45,452 nucleotides of DNA from Bimuria novae-zelandiae CBS 107.79. Taxonomy: Eukaryota; Ascomycota; Dothideomycetes; Pleosporales; Didymosphaeriaceae. The translations under genes were made by a program, and so were the position numbers. The stretch spans positions 155,509-200,960 of the forward strand of contig ML976768.1 of NCBI GenBank assembly GCA_010015655.1. The letters run 5' to 3'. Below are positions 22,025 to 31,955 of this stretch, piece after piece (the first letter of the stretch is position 1; each line of letters opens with the position of its first letter). The notes below the pieces were generated by a model. It saw only the letters and a list, made by a program, of their open reading frames with translations, searched no databases and was not told the origin of the DNA.

Positions 22025-22474
22025 CTACCTCACCCACATAAAGCGGAAGCCATCGCTCACCACATCCAAATCCTCGTCCCCAGCAGGCGATCCCTCACTG
22101 ACACTCGTCTGCACGCGCTCGTCCTCGTTCTCATTGCCACTGTCCACGATGGGTGGCGCCTCCGCGGAGCTAGCTCCAACCTCAGGTACAGACGCAGCTG
22201 CACGTTGTGTGTCGGCGCTAGGACCCTGCTGCACTCCTGTGGTACGGCCGGCGCCTGCATGCGGACTTTCCGATTCCGTCTCTTGCGCGCCCATTTCTCT
22301 TTCTACGTTCGCGATCAATCCTGGGTGGGCGCTGCGGTGATGATTGATTTTCTGGACCTCTTCCCGCACAAAGGCAATCTGCGACCCGAACTGGCTGGCT
22401 GGCGCCAATTGTCCACGCGCTCGCGGTCGCGATTTTCGCTTGTTCGTCTTAATCTTCCGGATCGCACTACGCTC
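22025..22474 (-). CDS. Hypothetical coding segment, 5' end not found
   Basis: A minus-strand frame is open from 22474 to a TAG at 22025. The first part looks strongly coding: a basic run (IRKIKTNKRKSRPRARGQ) then FGSQIAFVREEVQKINHHRS and HPGLIANVEREMG. It then becomes Glu/Ser/Ala-rich and disordered. There is no in-frame ATG near the start, so an upstream exon is expected; a TAG at about 22467 could be the acceptor. The first internal ATG (MGAQETE) would remove the ordered part. I do not recognise the family. About 180 bases upstream lies a MITE-like insertion that may sit in the promoter or 5' end. Confidence 0.45.
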   Translation of the reverse strand, partial: ERSAIRKIKTNKRKSRPRARGQLAPASQFGSQIAFVREEVQKINHHRSAHPGLIANVEREMGAQETESESPHAGAGRTTGVQQGPSADTQRAAASVPEVGASSAEAPPIVDSGNENEDERVQTSVSEGSPAGDEDLDVVSDGFRFMWVR

Positions 22475-22657
22475 TTACTTACACAACAAGCACGCGGCTC
22501 AGGGTCGGTCTCAAGGGTAATTGATGTCGTAAGTTTTCACAGCATGGATGTGGGCACGCCCGCGGACTAAAGAGTCCGTGTTGCGTGCGAAGGGTGGGTG
22601 CGGGGCGCATCGTAAGCCGACAGCCGCGGGCGTCTGATCCTGCCGCGATTGGTGCGG

Positions 22658-22936
22658 ATAGGGATGGGCATGTAACTTACGGATTACTGGATATCCCGTA
22701 TCTGATACGGTACATCCAGGGATAGCGATTTAGTTACCGTATGCCAAGCCCTATATATACTATATTCAGTATATTATTCTTAGTAACACCTTTACTATTC
22801 TAAAAAGTCTAGTTTATACTAGTAAAACTAGGCTTTTTCAGAATTTTAGCGAACTTCCAAGGACATTACTAATATATGGGACATCCCGTATTATACGAGA
22901 TACGGTATATACGCGTATCAGTCACCAAATCCGTAT
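22658..22936. mobile_element. MITE-like non-autonomous element, AT-rich
   Basis: A 279-base AT-rich island in GC-balanced DNA. It is flanked by a 12-base direct repeat matching at 11 positions (CGATTGGTGCGG at 22646-22657, CGGTTGGTGCGG at 22937-22948). Its ends are inverted (ATAGGGAT at the left; ATCCGTAT at the right, which reads ATACGGAT on the other strand). Longer imperfect inverted arms follow (22678-22711 and 22884-22936), rich in CCGTATC/GATACGG palindromes. In the centre, 14-base arms (22802-22815 and 22825-22838) form a hairpin with one mismatch. There is no coding capacity. The single differences in the flanking repeat and hairpin are C/T or G/A, as RIP would leave. The superfamily cannot be assigned from this. 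Confidence 0.55.
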
Positions 22937-22948
22937 CGGTTGGTGCGG

Positions 22949-24620
22949 GTGTTATGTGGCCACGTGGGTTTTGCGCCGAGCACGGGAGCAGGACTTCAAG
23001 GGTGCGGTGCGTGCGTGTGTGGATACGCGGACGGATGCGAGTGCTGAGTTTCCCCCTCCGCGGGGTAGGGTATTGTATATAGGATACTCATGGTGGTGGT
23101 GTGTGTGGGAGTCTTGCGCATCCACCATGGCATTGACATTTGGACTTCTGGTATTGGACCGGGACGGGAGTATCTCATCCACGTAGTCGCGGTAAGCCCC
23201 GCGCGTCTCCCAAGCAAAGTACGTACGTGCAGAAATGGATGTACTGTATGCATGCGCAACCCAATCCAGCAGTTAGCCACCCCTCCCGATAAGTAGCACT
23301 CACAGCGTCGACTAACCATGTCGCACGGAGTATTCACCGAAGCCTGTCAGGATTTTCTGAGGTGAAAGGAGGATGCATTCTACTCGTGTCTTGCTCGCTC
23401 GTACTCATATTGCTAGGGAAAGAATTACCGTTGGGGGTATGTGTAGCGGTTGGTTTTACTGTGGCCTACTCGCGCGCTTATTTGTGTAGCCACGTGACTT
23501 GACGTCAGAGGTGGTATACATGGAAGGTGCTACTTAGGTGCACGGGACTAGGGACTCAACAAAAGCTCTCCTCGCGCTCTCTCTCCTCTCAGCAGACTCC
23601 TCACCCCACACACTCTTTTCTGCAGATAGCAATACAGCTTGTTGTCCCTATATGCCTGCTTACAATTTGTGTAGATAGGGATAAGGATGATACTAGGCTA
23701 GAAAGCATTACAGATGGTGTTAATTATAAACGTATCTTAGAAGATAGACAGAAAGCATGTGCACCGGCGTTTGATGACAAGAACTACGCCTGGATTTCCT
23801 TCCAGGAGTATTAACGCAGTGAGGGAACTCAGTTGTGCACAGACGTATACGAATTATTGAGGTCCTACCAGGCAGAACGGCTTGATTTTTATGCTCTGTG
23901 GACAGCGCACGACACACTCACGCATGTCGATGAAGCAGTAGACGACTAACACGCCAAAACATCAGCGAGAAGGGAGCATCATGCCGGCATCTACCAACGC
24001 GGCGCAAACACATAAGACTTCCCACAAGAGTAGAAGCGTCGTAGTGGTAGTGAGCATATATATATAGGGTTCGGTGTTCTCGGCAATGCTTTAGTGCGAG
24101 ATAGTTAAGCTCTGCGAACATGTCAACCCATGGAGGTGTACTATCGCTTCGACTGCAGGACATGAGGAAGCTGTGAAATGAGGAGTGGAGTAGTCAAGGG
24201 AATGGGTGGAGAGGGAAAATAAAGGCGAACTACATGCTGATGAGAGAGTTTTTGACGCGCGCAGAGGTTGCAAATGAACAAGGGGTATTGAGTGAATGAG
24301 TGCTTCGTACCCACGTCTCTTGTACGAAATTGTATAGACGAGGCTTAGGGTTTGGGGTGTATAGCACCAGGGAGCGAAGGGCGGAGAGCTCATGCGGGGG
24401 CTGGTTAGATGCAGGTTAGAGGGAGGTACTGCGACGGAGATAGGCAATGGATAAGGAAGAATGCACGACGAATAAGCCGGAATATTAGTGGAGAGAAGGG
24501 AGTATCGTTTCCATCTATCCAAGTATCCAACCCTCAGAAATGGGCCATATGCTTCATTCCAATCTCCACCCTACCTCCTTTCACATGTGTCTAAATCATT
24601 CCCCCACATCATCCCATCAT
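22949..24620. other. Gene-poor interval with an E-box/CRE pair
   Basis: About 1.7 kb with no supported gene. CACGTG (23491-23496) and the full CRE palindrome TGACGTCA (23500-23507) lie next to each other, followed by pyrimidine-rich leader-like DNA. The only frame after them (to 23814) has no ATG and AT-biased codons, so it may be a remnant. The minus-strand frame 24091-24522 is low-complexity Ser/Pro/Leu and is not called. Confidence 0.4.
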
Positions 24621-26197
24621 CTACTTAAACTCCTCCAAAAACTCCTTGTGGAACTTGACAATCCTCCCTGTCCACTCTGTGCCCGGTGCCAAAAACGTAG
24701 TTCGGAAGTGCAGGGTATTTTCCTTCTGGCCGAAGCCCGACCCCGCGACAACGCAGATGCCCGTCGCGTCGAGCATGCGGAAGCAGTAGAACTCGTCGGG
24801 GGAGCGGCCTTCTTTTTTGGCCTGCTCGACGGCCTTGGGCGGGAGCGTGATGGTCGGGAAGAGATACATTGAGCCCTAAAATCTCCCCTTAGCTTCACTT
24901 CATATACACTGGAGGATTATAGGGAGGGAAGATACTCACCTGCGGCTCATCACACTGCACGCCCTCCATCTGCTTAAACGCCTCATACAGCGCATACGCC
25001 CTCTCCTTCAACCCGTTGAAAATCCCATCATACTCCTTCCTATACAACTCATAGCTCGGCTCGCCCTCCTTCGGCGGATTAACCATCAGTTCCATAATGC
25101 ACTGCCCGATAACAGGCGGACACAGCTGAATGCTGATGAACTTGTAAATCTGCTGCGCGACCTCCTCATCGAAACCCACGAGCTCGAAATACCCACCGCG
25201 GTGGCCGCACTCGCCGACCATGCCCTTGGAAATACTGTGCAGGCTCGCGAGCTCGAGGGAGTCGTATTTTCCGGGGTGGGCGGCTTGCAGTTCGCGCAGG
25301 GCTTTTTTGAAGGAGATGAAGGAGCCGATGAAGACATTGGTTTGGTAGACTTCGTCGGCGATGACGACGAGTGACTTGGACGCGGCGAATTCGAGGACCG
25401 CTTTGATGTCTTCGGCGGGGAGGGAGGCGCCGGTCGGGTTGCCCGGGTTGATGATGGCAATGGCTTTGACGTCGGTGCCTTCGGAGATTGCTTTGTCGTA
25501 GGCGGTGCGGATGGCGTCGAGGCTGGTGCCCCAGGCCTGGCTTTCGTCGAGGTAGTAGGGGACGCAGCGGGCGTTGAGGACGGAGAGGGTCGCCGTGTAG
25601 AGGGGGTATTGCGGGATGGGCACCATGATGCCCGTCTTCTCCGAGGCGCAGATGACGTGCAGAAGAGTGTTTACGCCAGAGGAGGCGCCGTTGCTGAGGT
25701 AGATGTCCTTGAAGCTCGCGGGGTAGTCATCTCGTCCTACATGGGATTAGCGAAGAGCATCCCCGTGAAGAAATGGTGTACGCACGCTCAATGTACTTTG
25801 CAACGCTCTCCCGGATGCCTGGAGCACCCTGGCTCTGGCTGTATGCTCCCACGCTCTTGATCTCCTTGAGCAACCACCGTGCCCGCTCGAACACATCTGA
25901 CTTATATCCAAGATTCTTGACAAACGTCTCCTCGTGTTCCAACAGCAACGGGTTCTCCAGCAGACTAGCAACCTGGCGGAAGAAGGTTATAGGCTTCTGG
26001 TCCAGCTGTTGCGGGTTGCCAATGTTCGCAGCAATGACTGTGTCAAAGGGCAGGTCCCTGCCGTCTCCCTTTGCCAGCTTCGCGCGGTATTCCTCCGAGC
26101 GGACAGCCAGCTCGCCACGCACCGCATACTGGGCCTCCTTTACATGAGGGTTGATGTTCGAGATGTTAAGCGCACGGCGGGGTGCGGAGGACGACAT
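24621..26197 (-). CDS. ALT1: Alanine aminotransferase (glutamate-pyruvate transaminase)
   Basis: Three exons (26197-25786, 25736-24940, 24875-24621) encode 487 residues. The introns (49 and 64 bases) have GTGCGT and GTGAGT donors. The N-terminus ALNISNINPHVKEAQYAVRG is the alanine aminotransferase signature. The fold-type I PLP features follow: NGASSGVNT, INPGNPTG, ADEVYQTNVF, and SISKGMVGECGHRGGY with the PLP lysine at K308. The enzyme interconverts alanine plus 2-oxoglutarate and pyruvate plus glutamate. The length fits a cytosolic form, and no clear mitochondrial presequence is present from the ATG at 26197. That start was preferred over upstream non-ATG codons and gives MSSSAPRRALNIS. Confidence 0.95.
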
Positions 26198-27102
26198 GGT
26201 ACGATACGGCGGCGTACTTCTATACAAAACTGTAATTCAAAAAATACGTGAGCGAAGCGTCCAAGGATGCAAAACCAGAAGAGATCAAAAGGCACAAAGC
26301 ACAGCTAAGTGTATTAGAAGAATGACGCTTGCTTTTTTGAAGGCGACAAAACAAAAGGCGTAGCAGCGTGATTTTTTTTTTCTGCTGCACGCATGCCCCA
26401 CTAGGTAATGCAGTGCAGCGCAGGGCGCGTCTGTCTGGGGCGTACTTCCAGTCAAGCGTGCCATGGGCTCAGAAAAGCGGTGGAAGGATCGTGGAGAGCG
26501 GTACCTTTGGCGCCCACGCCGCCAGGCCATTGTGCCCGTCTCCAGCCATTGGTGTTGACAGTTTGCCTCGCAGCGACCACAGATGAATGATACCAGCGAG
26601 CCGATGACGGCGACATCGTGTGCGGAGGGACCCTGGCCCTTATCTGCGGGGATTGGAGATCAGCCTGCCCGCTCGCCCCGCGGCCCGTGTGCGCGCTCGG
26701 CTCAGCTTTCACGTAACAAGATGCGGTCAGGTAAGTCTAGAGAGGAGAGAAGAAGAAGTTCGTGGGATCTCAGGCGGAAAACCAACGTGTGTAGCACTCG
26801 CTCAACAACTTATCAGTGTGCGTTTGTCCAATGGGTGCTTACGGTACTCCCGGGATTGGGGAGGAGAGCTTGGGCCAGACGCAGGGACAGTGTTAGAGGC
26901 TGTCACACCGCATCGCCGGCGGCCGTCGCCATGTTCACACTTGTCTACGGACTTAGTCGGACACGTGCTGTTGCATGGGAGAAGGTGAGAAGTTCGAATG
27001 GTTTTGTGCTTGGTGGTCGTGCGAGCAATCGCCGAGCAGCTCTAGCTATGTTGTACTTTGAACTCCACCACCCTCCATCTGATCATACACTCGCTGACCC
27101 GC
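26198..27102. other. ALT1 promoter side and RPN7 3' side
   Basis: About 0.9 kb. A T-rich run (26371-26382) lies about 180 bases upstream of the ALT1 start. A plus-strand frame at 26583-27131 is GC-rich and runs antisense into the end of RPN7; it shows no motif and I do not call it. Confidence 0.4.
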
Positions 27103-28662
27103 TCAACCGCGTTCACTACCCCGTAACCTGACAGCCTGCCCGTACTTCTGCAGCTTGGTGATCAGCTGGTCGCCCTGCTTTACCACATCCGCGTACTGCT
27201 TGTTCTTGTCGTCGGGTCGGTTCGTCTCGATGATGCCTTTGACGCGGTCGATGGTGCACGGTATGCGGTCAGCAGCAATGAACTTGGCAAGGTCCCTGTA
27301 CATGTTAGAACCACTACCAGCAACGTGAATGTGCAGACTTACTTGTCCAGGAAGTCCACGCTGACACCAAAGTCGTTCGCCATGCTCTGCAGACCGACAA
27401 CACGGTAGGATTGGAGCAACTGCTGGTAGCCACGCAGGCGCATCTCTCGCACATACCAACTCCTGTGCTCGAAGAGATATCGGTCCTGGGTCAGGAAGTT
27501 GACCTCCACCTCTGCCAAAGCTGCGAAGAAATTCTTGTAATCACCCTCATACAAGCTCTTGACGAGCTTTGCGAGGGGGTTGAAATCTATGGACGACTCT
27601 TGGGTATCTTGCTGTCCTCCAAGCGTCGTGAGGTTCACCGCAGTGGGCACTGGAGTCGCCGTCGAACCCGAAGCATCTGCCATCTCTTCATCGCCAGCCG
27701 AAGGCCCAGCAGATGTCTGTCCGGTGATTGCGGAGATCTTGTCTTCTGAGCTGCCGCCCACGATGGCCTTGATCTCAGGCGCATCGACGACCTTTGACTT
27801 GAAGTCGACGCGCTTGAGTGATACCGAACCGGCAAGGATAGCGTAGATGACCAAGGAAGAATAGTTGCACAACTCGTAGCTGGTGAAGGTAGACAGACTG
27901 TCGAGTAGCAGAGGGGCGGCCTGCGCGTGTGACCGAACGGTGAGGAGGTGCAGCCCGTGGTATGCCTTGAGGCGATTTCGCCGGTCCCAGTCGCCGCCGT
28001 TCTCGACGAGCGCACTTGCGCGCTCGACTGTCTTCTTGACCAGCACCTTGTCGCCGAAGAAGAGACCAATACGAATTATAGCGAGGACAAGGTCAATCTT
28101 GGTGCCTAGGATACCGGTCTTCTCGAAGATGGCCTCGTAGCTAGCAATGGCTTTCTCCTGCGCAATATTAACGTTTTGTTCTCGTTTCCAAATAACAAAT
28201 GCCCACCTTGTCGCCGATGCGGTTGTACAGCTCGGCGCGCTTTCCCCGCGCAGCCTGCACTTCGGTCTCGCCAGCCTTTTCTGCCGCCTCGTCCTCTTCC
28301 TTTTGGATGGCCTCGAGCTCTTTCTCGTTCTCCACCTTCAATGACTCGTACAGCTTCTCGTCCCAGGCCAGCGGCACCTCTACGTTGGGGTTCTTGGTGG
28401 CGAGCAGGGTTGCCGCGCTCGACGACGGTCTCCGGTGGCCGGCTGGCTGTTGTGCGCTTCCCTCGCCTGGTGCGTTGAGCACGCCCTCGACCGGATGTGC
28501 AAGATGCCAGTAGAGCGGCGCCATCTTTTTGTCTTGAATGGCATCTTGCAGTGATTTGAGCGAGGACTGTTTGGTGGATTTGGACGACGAGGGATTGGTG
28601 AGCTGGAAGATGTGCTGGGCCAACTGCAGGTCCGGGTATTTTGCAAACTGCGGATCACCCAT
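27103..28662 (-). CDS. RPN7: 26S proteasome regulatory subunit Rpn7 (PCI domain)
   Basis: Three exons (28662-28207, 28157-27343, 27295-27103) encode 487 residues. The introns (49 and 47 bases) have GTGGGC and GTAAGT donors. The start MGDPQFAKYPDLQLAQHIF matches the fungal Rpn7 N-terminus. Helical repeats follow (EKAIASYEAIFEKTG, then IDLVLAIIRIGLFFGD), and then the PCI region from about residue 350: YRVVGLQSMANDFGVSVDFLD and AKFIAADRIPCTIDRV. The C-terminus NKQYADVVKQGDQLITKLQK is typical. Rpn7 is a lid subunit of the proteasome and positions the deubiquitinase Rpn11. Yeast Rpn7 has 429 residues. The extra length here comes from a Pro/Ala/Ser-rich segment near 85-105 and an acidic, Gly/Thr-rich stretch of about 50 residues before the PCI domain. 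It is divergent from ABD1. Confidence 0.95.
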
Positions 28663-28993
28663 GTTGACGTATTTCCCGCGCGTGTAGGAGTATATGAGGT
28701 GGTCGAGAGCGATGGAGGCGGGGTTAGGTTTGTGTTTTGGCGGGCGTGAAGCTCCGGTGGGAAGCTGCAATGATGCTCCGGATTAACTTCGGGAAGCAAT
28801 GATCGGCCACTTCACTTCATGGCCCCGGGCTCCAGCCGCCTCAAAGCGCCCATCGTCTCTCACTTCTTCGAACCTAGGCAACAATTAATTTCCTTTGACT
28901 CTGGACTTATAGACTTGTGATTCAAACTGCTTTGCTATTCTCAGCCACTTGAACCTCAGGATTTCTAACTAAATTTGGTCCATCACACGCACC
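28663..28993. promoter_or_regulatory. Short divergent promoter of RPN7 and ABD1
   Basis: Only 331 bases separate the two start codons, so both genes must share or abut their promoters. No distinct TATA box is visible. The ABD1 side is C/T-rich before its CACCATGG start. Confidence 0.55.
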
Positions 28994-30460
28994 ATGGCCG
29001 GCCCATCTGGACCCGACAGAGGCACGAAACGCGCACGCCAGCCGACTCCGTCGTCACGGTCGTCGTCGCGATCGCGATCCCCGCCGCGACAAAGAAAGAG
29101 GCCTGGTCAGGCTGCACGCATCTCCGCCAACGCCAACGAAGCCGCCCGTAAACGCCAGCTCGAGCGAGAGCAAGAGGCGGAGCGGAGATCACACCAGGAA
29201 GCTGCTCAGCGCGGCGTTCACGATGTGGTCAAGCAGTTCTACAACACGGTCCCGGAGCGGGGCCGCGAGTGGCGCGTGACCGACTCTAAGATCAAGGGTC
29301 TGCGAAGCTTCAACAACTGGGTCAAATCGTCGTTGATTCAAAAGTTCATTGGCGATCAGTCCGACCTCAAAATCATGGACATCGGATGCGGAAAGGGTGG
29401 TGATTTGCAAAAGTGGCAGGCGTCGCGCAAAGTCGCACTCTACGTGGGTGCAGACCCAGCCGATGTATCTATCCGACAGGCAAGGGATCGCTTTGAGCAA
29501 ATGCGGAAGAGATCGAGAGGGCCTAGGGGGCCGCGGCTTTTCCATGCCGAGTTCTACACAAAGGACTGCTTTGGCGAGACACTGGACGATATTCCGATTG
29601 TCCACGACGTCGGCTTCGACAAGCATGTGGGCCCTGGAAATGCGGCCAGCCAGCGCTGGGGTGGTGGTGGCTTCGACATGGTCACCATGATGTTTTGCAT
29701 GCATTATGCTTTCGAGAACGAGGAAAGGGCACGGGGCATGTTGAAGAACGTCTCAGGCGCATTGAGGCGAGGAGGTCGTTTCATCGGCACAATCCCCAAC
29801 TCGGATGTGCTATCTGCCAGAGTCATTGCACATCACAAATTGAAAGGATCCGCTGCTCCCAACGGCAACGCGTCTTACGCGGAGGATGAAGACGATGATC
29901 GTCCCACTTTCGCTAGCGACGACGAGGATGACTGGGATCCGGAGAAGAGTCTTGACAGCCCGAAGCCCAAGACCACCGAGCACGATGGCGATGCAGGTGC
30001 GAGCGAGGACAAGGGCAAAGAGAAGGAGGGCGAGGAGAATGAAGACGGCCAGGTGGAAGAAGAGGCGATCGAGTGGGGCAACTCGGTCTACAGGGTTAAG
30101 TTTCCTGGAAACCAGAAGTTGCCGCCTCAAGGCGAATACAAGAAGCTGCCCCCTGATGGCACCTTCAGACCTCCGTATGGCTGGAAGTACTTTTACTTCT
30201 TGGAGGAAGCCGTGGACGAGGTTCCCGAGTACGTTGTGCCGTGGGAGGCGTTCCGTGCGTTGGCAGAAGACTACAACCTCGAGCTCCAGTATCGCAAGCC
30301 GTTTCGCGAGGTCTGGGAAGAGCAGAAGAACGATCCAGAACTGGGCCCGCTGAGCGAGCGGATGGGTGTGCGCGAGCGCGGCGGTGGACGCTTGTTGACC
30401 TCGGAAGACGAGCTGAATGCGGCAGACTTCTACCATGCCTTCTGCTTCTACAAGGTCTAG
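28994..30460 (+). CDS. ABD1: mRNA cap guanine-N7 methyltransferase
   Basis: An intronless frame of 488 codons. The N-terminal 75 residues are basic and Ser/Arg-rich, as in fungal cap methyltransferases. The domain opens with HDVVKQFYNTVPERG, then RSFNNWVKSSLIQKF and SAM motif I MDIGCGKGGDLQKW (128-141). Later come FDMVTMMFCMHYAFE, RRGGRFIGTIPNSD and the C-terminal motif ADFYHAFCFYKV. The enzyme adds the N7 methyl group to the mRNA cap in the nucleus. An acidic Asp/Glu-rich insert (about residues 295-360) interrupts the domain between the GTIPN motif and YRVKFPG; inserts at this place occur in filamentous fungi and are absent from the short yeast enzyme. Confidence 0.95.
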   Translation: MAGPSGPDRGTKRARQPTPSSRSSSRSRSPPRQRKRPGQAARISANANEAARKRQLEREQEAERRSHQEAAQRGVHDVVKQFYNTVPERGREWRVTDSKIKGLRSFNNWVKSSLIQKFIGDQSDLKIMDIGCGKGGDLQKWQASRKVALYVGADPADVSIRQARDRFEQMRKRSRGPRGPRLFHAEFYTKDCFGETLDDIPIVHDVGFDKHVGPGNAASQRWGGGGFDMVTMMFCMHYAFENEERARGMLKNVSGALRRGGRFIGTIPNSDVLSARVIAHHKLKGSAAPNGNASYAEDEDDDRPTFASDDEDDWDPEKSLDSPKPKTTEHDGDAGASEDKGKEKEGEENEDGQVEEEAIEWGNSVYRVKFPGNQKLPPQGEYKKLPPDGTFRPPYGWKYFYFLEEAVDEVPEYVVPWEAFRALAEDYNLELQYRKPFREVWEEQKNDPELGPLSERMGVRERGGGRLLTSEDELNAADFYHAFCFYKV

Positions 30461-31052
30461 GTTGGCACCAAGGCCTGACCACGATACCAAAAGTTATTCT
30501 TATGGGATTGACGGGCGTACTAATTGAGTGTGGGCATTTGTAAGAACATCCCATGTGGGGCTATCCGTGATTGCTTTTCCAGGAGAGCGGATTTTCCCCA
30601 TTGAGAGGCGTTTCCCTGATATCCGCAGCATTTGATAGGAGTTTTAGGAGTATTTTTCACAGCATCTCAGGGCGACTCAGTTACAAGTAATCACGATCAC
30701 AAGCGTCACGAATAATTTCGGCTACTATCCTAGTTGCCTTGCCTGTTCGGTGCAATCCCGTGACCCTCCGTCCTCGTCGCGGCAGAATTGCCGAGGTGTC
30801 ACGGCCCTTTGACTCGCAGCCCATTTCACGAGCTTCCCCGGACGCGGAACCGCACGCCGCTGCAACCTACATTGCACCACGAACCCACGCTCTCTTACTT
30901 ACTTTCGACTTGACCCCATCCTCCGACTGCCATAAGCGACTTTTTTTTTTAATCAACATTTACTTACTTAGGTATATCGTCGGATAACACTGGACCGCTC
31001 ACCCTCGAGATACGTGCTTGGACTGGTATTCGGCAGCGAAACAGCAGACAAC
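30461..31052. other. ABD1 3' flank and PEX11 promoter
   Basis: About 590 bases with no gene. A T-rich tract (30943-30951) followed by AT-rich DNA lies about 100 bases before the PEX11 ATG and may belong to its core promoter. Confidence 0.45.
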
Positions 31053-31955
31053 ATGGTCGCCGACGCCCTCATCTACCACCCCTCGGTGGCGCACTACCTC
31101 AAGTTCGTCTCAACGACGGGTGCGTAATTCCCCCAGCACTCTGTCCTTCCCTACCGTACCCTACCCCCCGTTCCCGCGCCGCAGCATCCTCAGCTACTAA
31201 CCCGGTTCGCAGTCGGCCGCGACAAAGTGCTCCGCACACTCCAGTATTTCTCACGCTTCCTAGCATGGTATCTGTACCGCACGAACCACCCGGCGTCGTC
31301 GATTGCGCCGTTCGAAGCGACCAAAAAGCAGTTCGGCTTGACGCGCAAGGTGATGCGCGTGGGCAAGTTCGTCGAGCACTTCCGGGCTGCGGCCGAGGCG
31401 AGCGATAAGAAGAGCTTGGATCCGGTGGTGAGGTATACGGCGGTGGGGAGGCAGCTGGGATATGCGGGGTATATGCTTTTTGATAATGCGACTGTGGTGA
31501 GTACTTGCCTCTACTCTCACGGGTTAGCTCGAGCCTCGGCCTGGGTAGATGAGATTGGATATGTACAGGTTGGGTTGCTAACACGGGTACAGTTGGACGC
31601 GACCTCGATCCACAAGTTCTCCGCCTCGCAGCGGCTCCTGCGCGAAGGCTACCGCGCCTGGTTCACCGGCATCTCCTTCAGCATCATCTCCTCGCTGTAC
31701 CAGCTCTACCGCCTGCGCGAGCGCTCGCTCAAGCTGTTGTCCAACAAAGCCGCCGAGGCCGAGCCCATTGTTGAGGGCAAGAAGATTGCGCGCGAGGCGA
31801 ATGCCCTGCGCTTGCAGCTCATTAGTGACTTGTGCGACATCACCGTCCCCGCGAGCGCGCTGGGCTGGGCGAAGCTGGATGATGGGATTGTGGGGTTGGC
31901 CGGGACGGTGAGCAGTTTGCTCGGCGTGTATGCGCAGTGGAAGAAGACGGCTTAG
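31053..31955 (+). CDS. PEX11: Peroxisomal membrane protein Pex11
   Basis: Three exons (31053-31119, 31213-31496, 31593-31955) encode 237 residues, almost the same as yeast Pex11 (236). The introns (93 and 96 bases) are longer than most in the window; donors are GTGCGT and GTGAGT, and branch-like CTAAC words precede the acceptors. The protein starts MVADALIYHPSVAHYLKFVS and shows the family features: GRDKVLRTLQYFSRFLAWYL (an amphipathic membrane-remodelling helix), RKVMRVGKFVEHFRAA, YMLFDN and a C-terminal segment ending in a hydrophobic stretch (GIVGLAGTVSSLLGVYAQW). Pex11 elongates and divides peroxisomes. Confidence 0.95.

Noticed and set aside
20695..24620. A secondary-metabolite cluster around the LaeA-like gene
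   Set aside because: No polyketide synthase, peptide synthetase, terpene synthase, P450 or cluster regulator is recognisable on either side within the window.
26583..27131. A 182-codon plus-strand frame between ALT1 and RPN7
   Set aside because: It overlaps the end of RPN7 antisense, is Arg/Ser-rich with no domain, and lies where the ALT1 promoter and RPN7 3' UTR should be.
29810..30490. A 226-codon minus-strand frame opposite ABD1
   Set aside because: It runs through the acidic insert of ABD1 on the other strand and is hydrophobic and motif-free, as a shadow frame would be.
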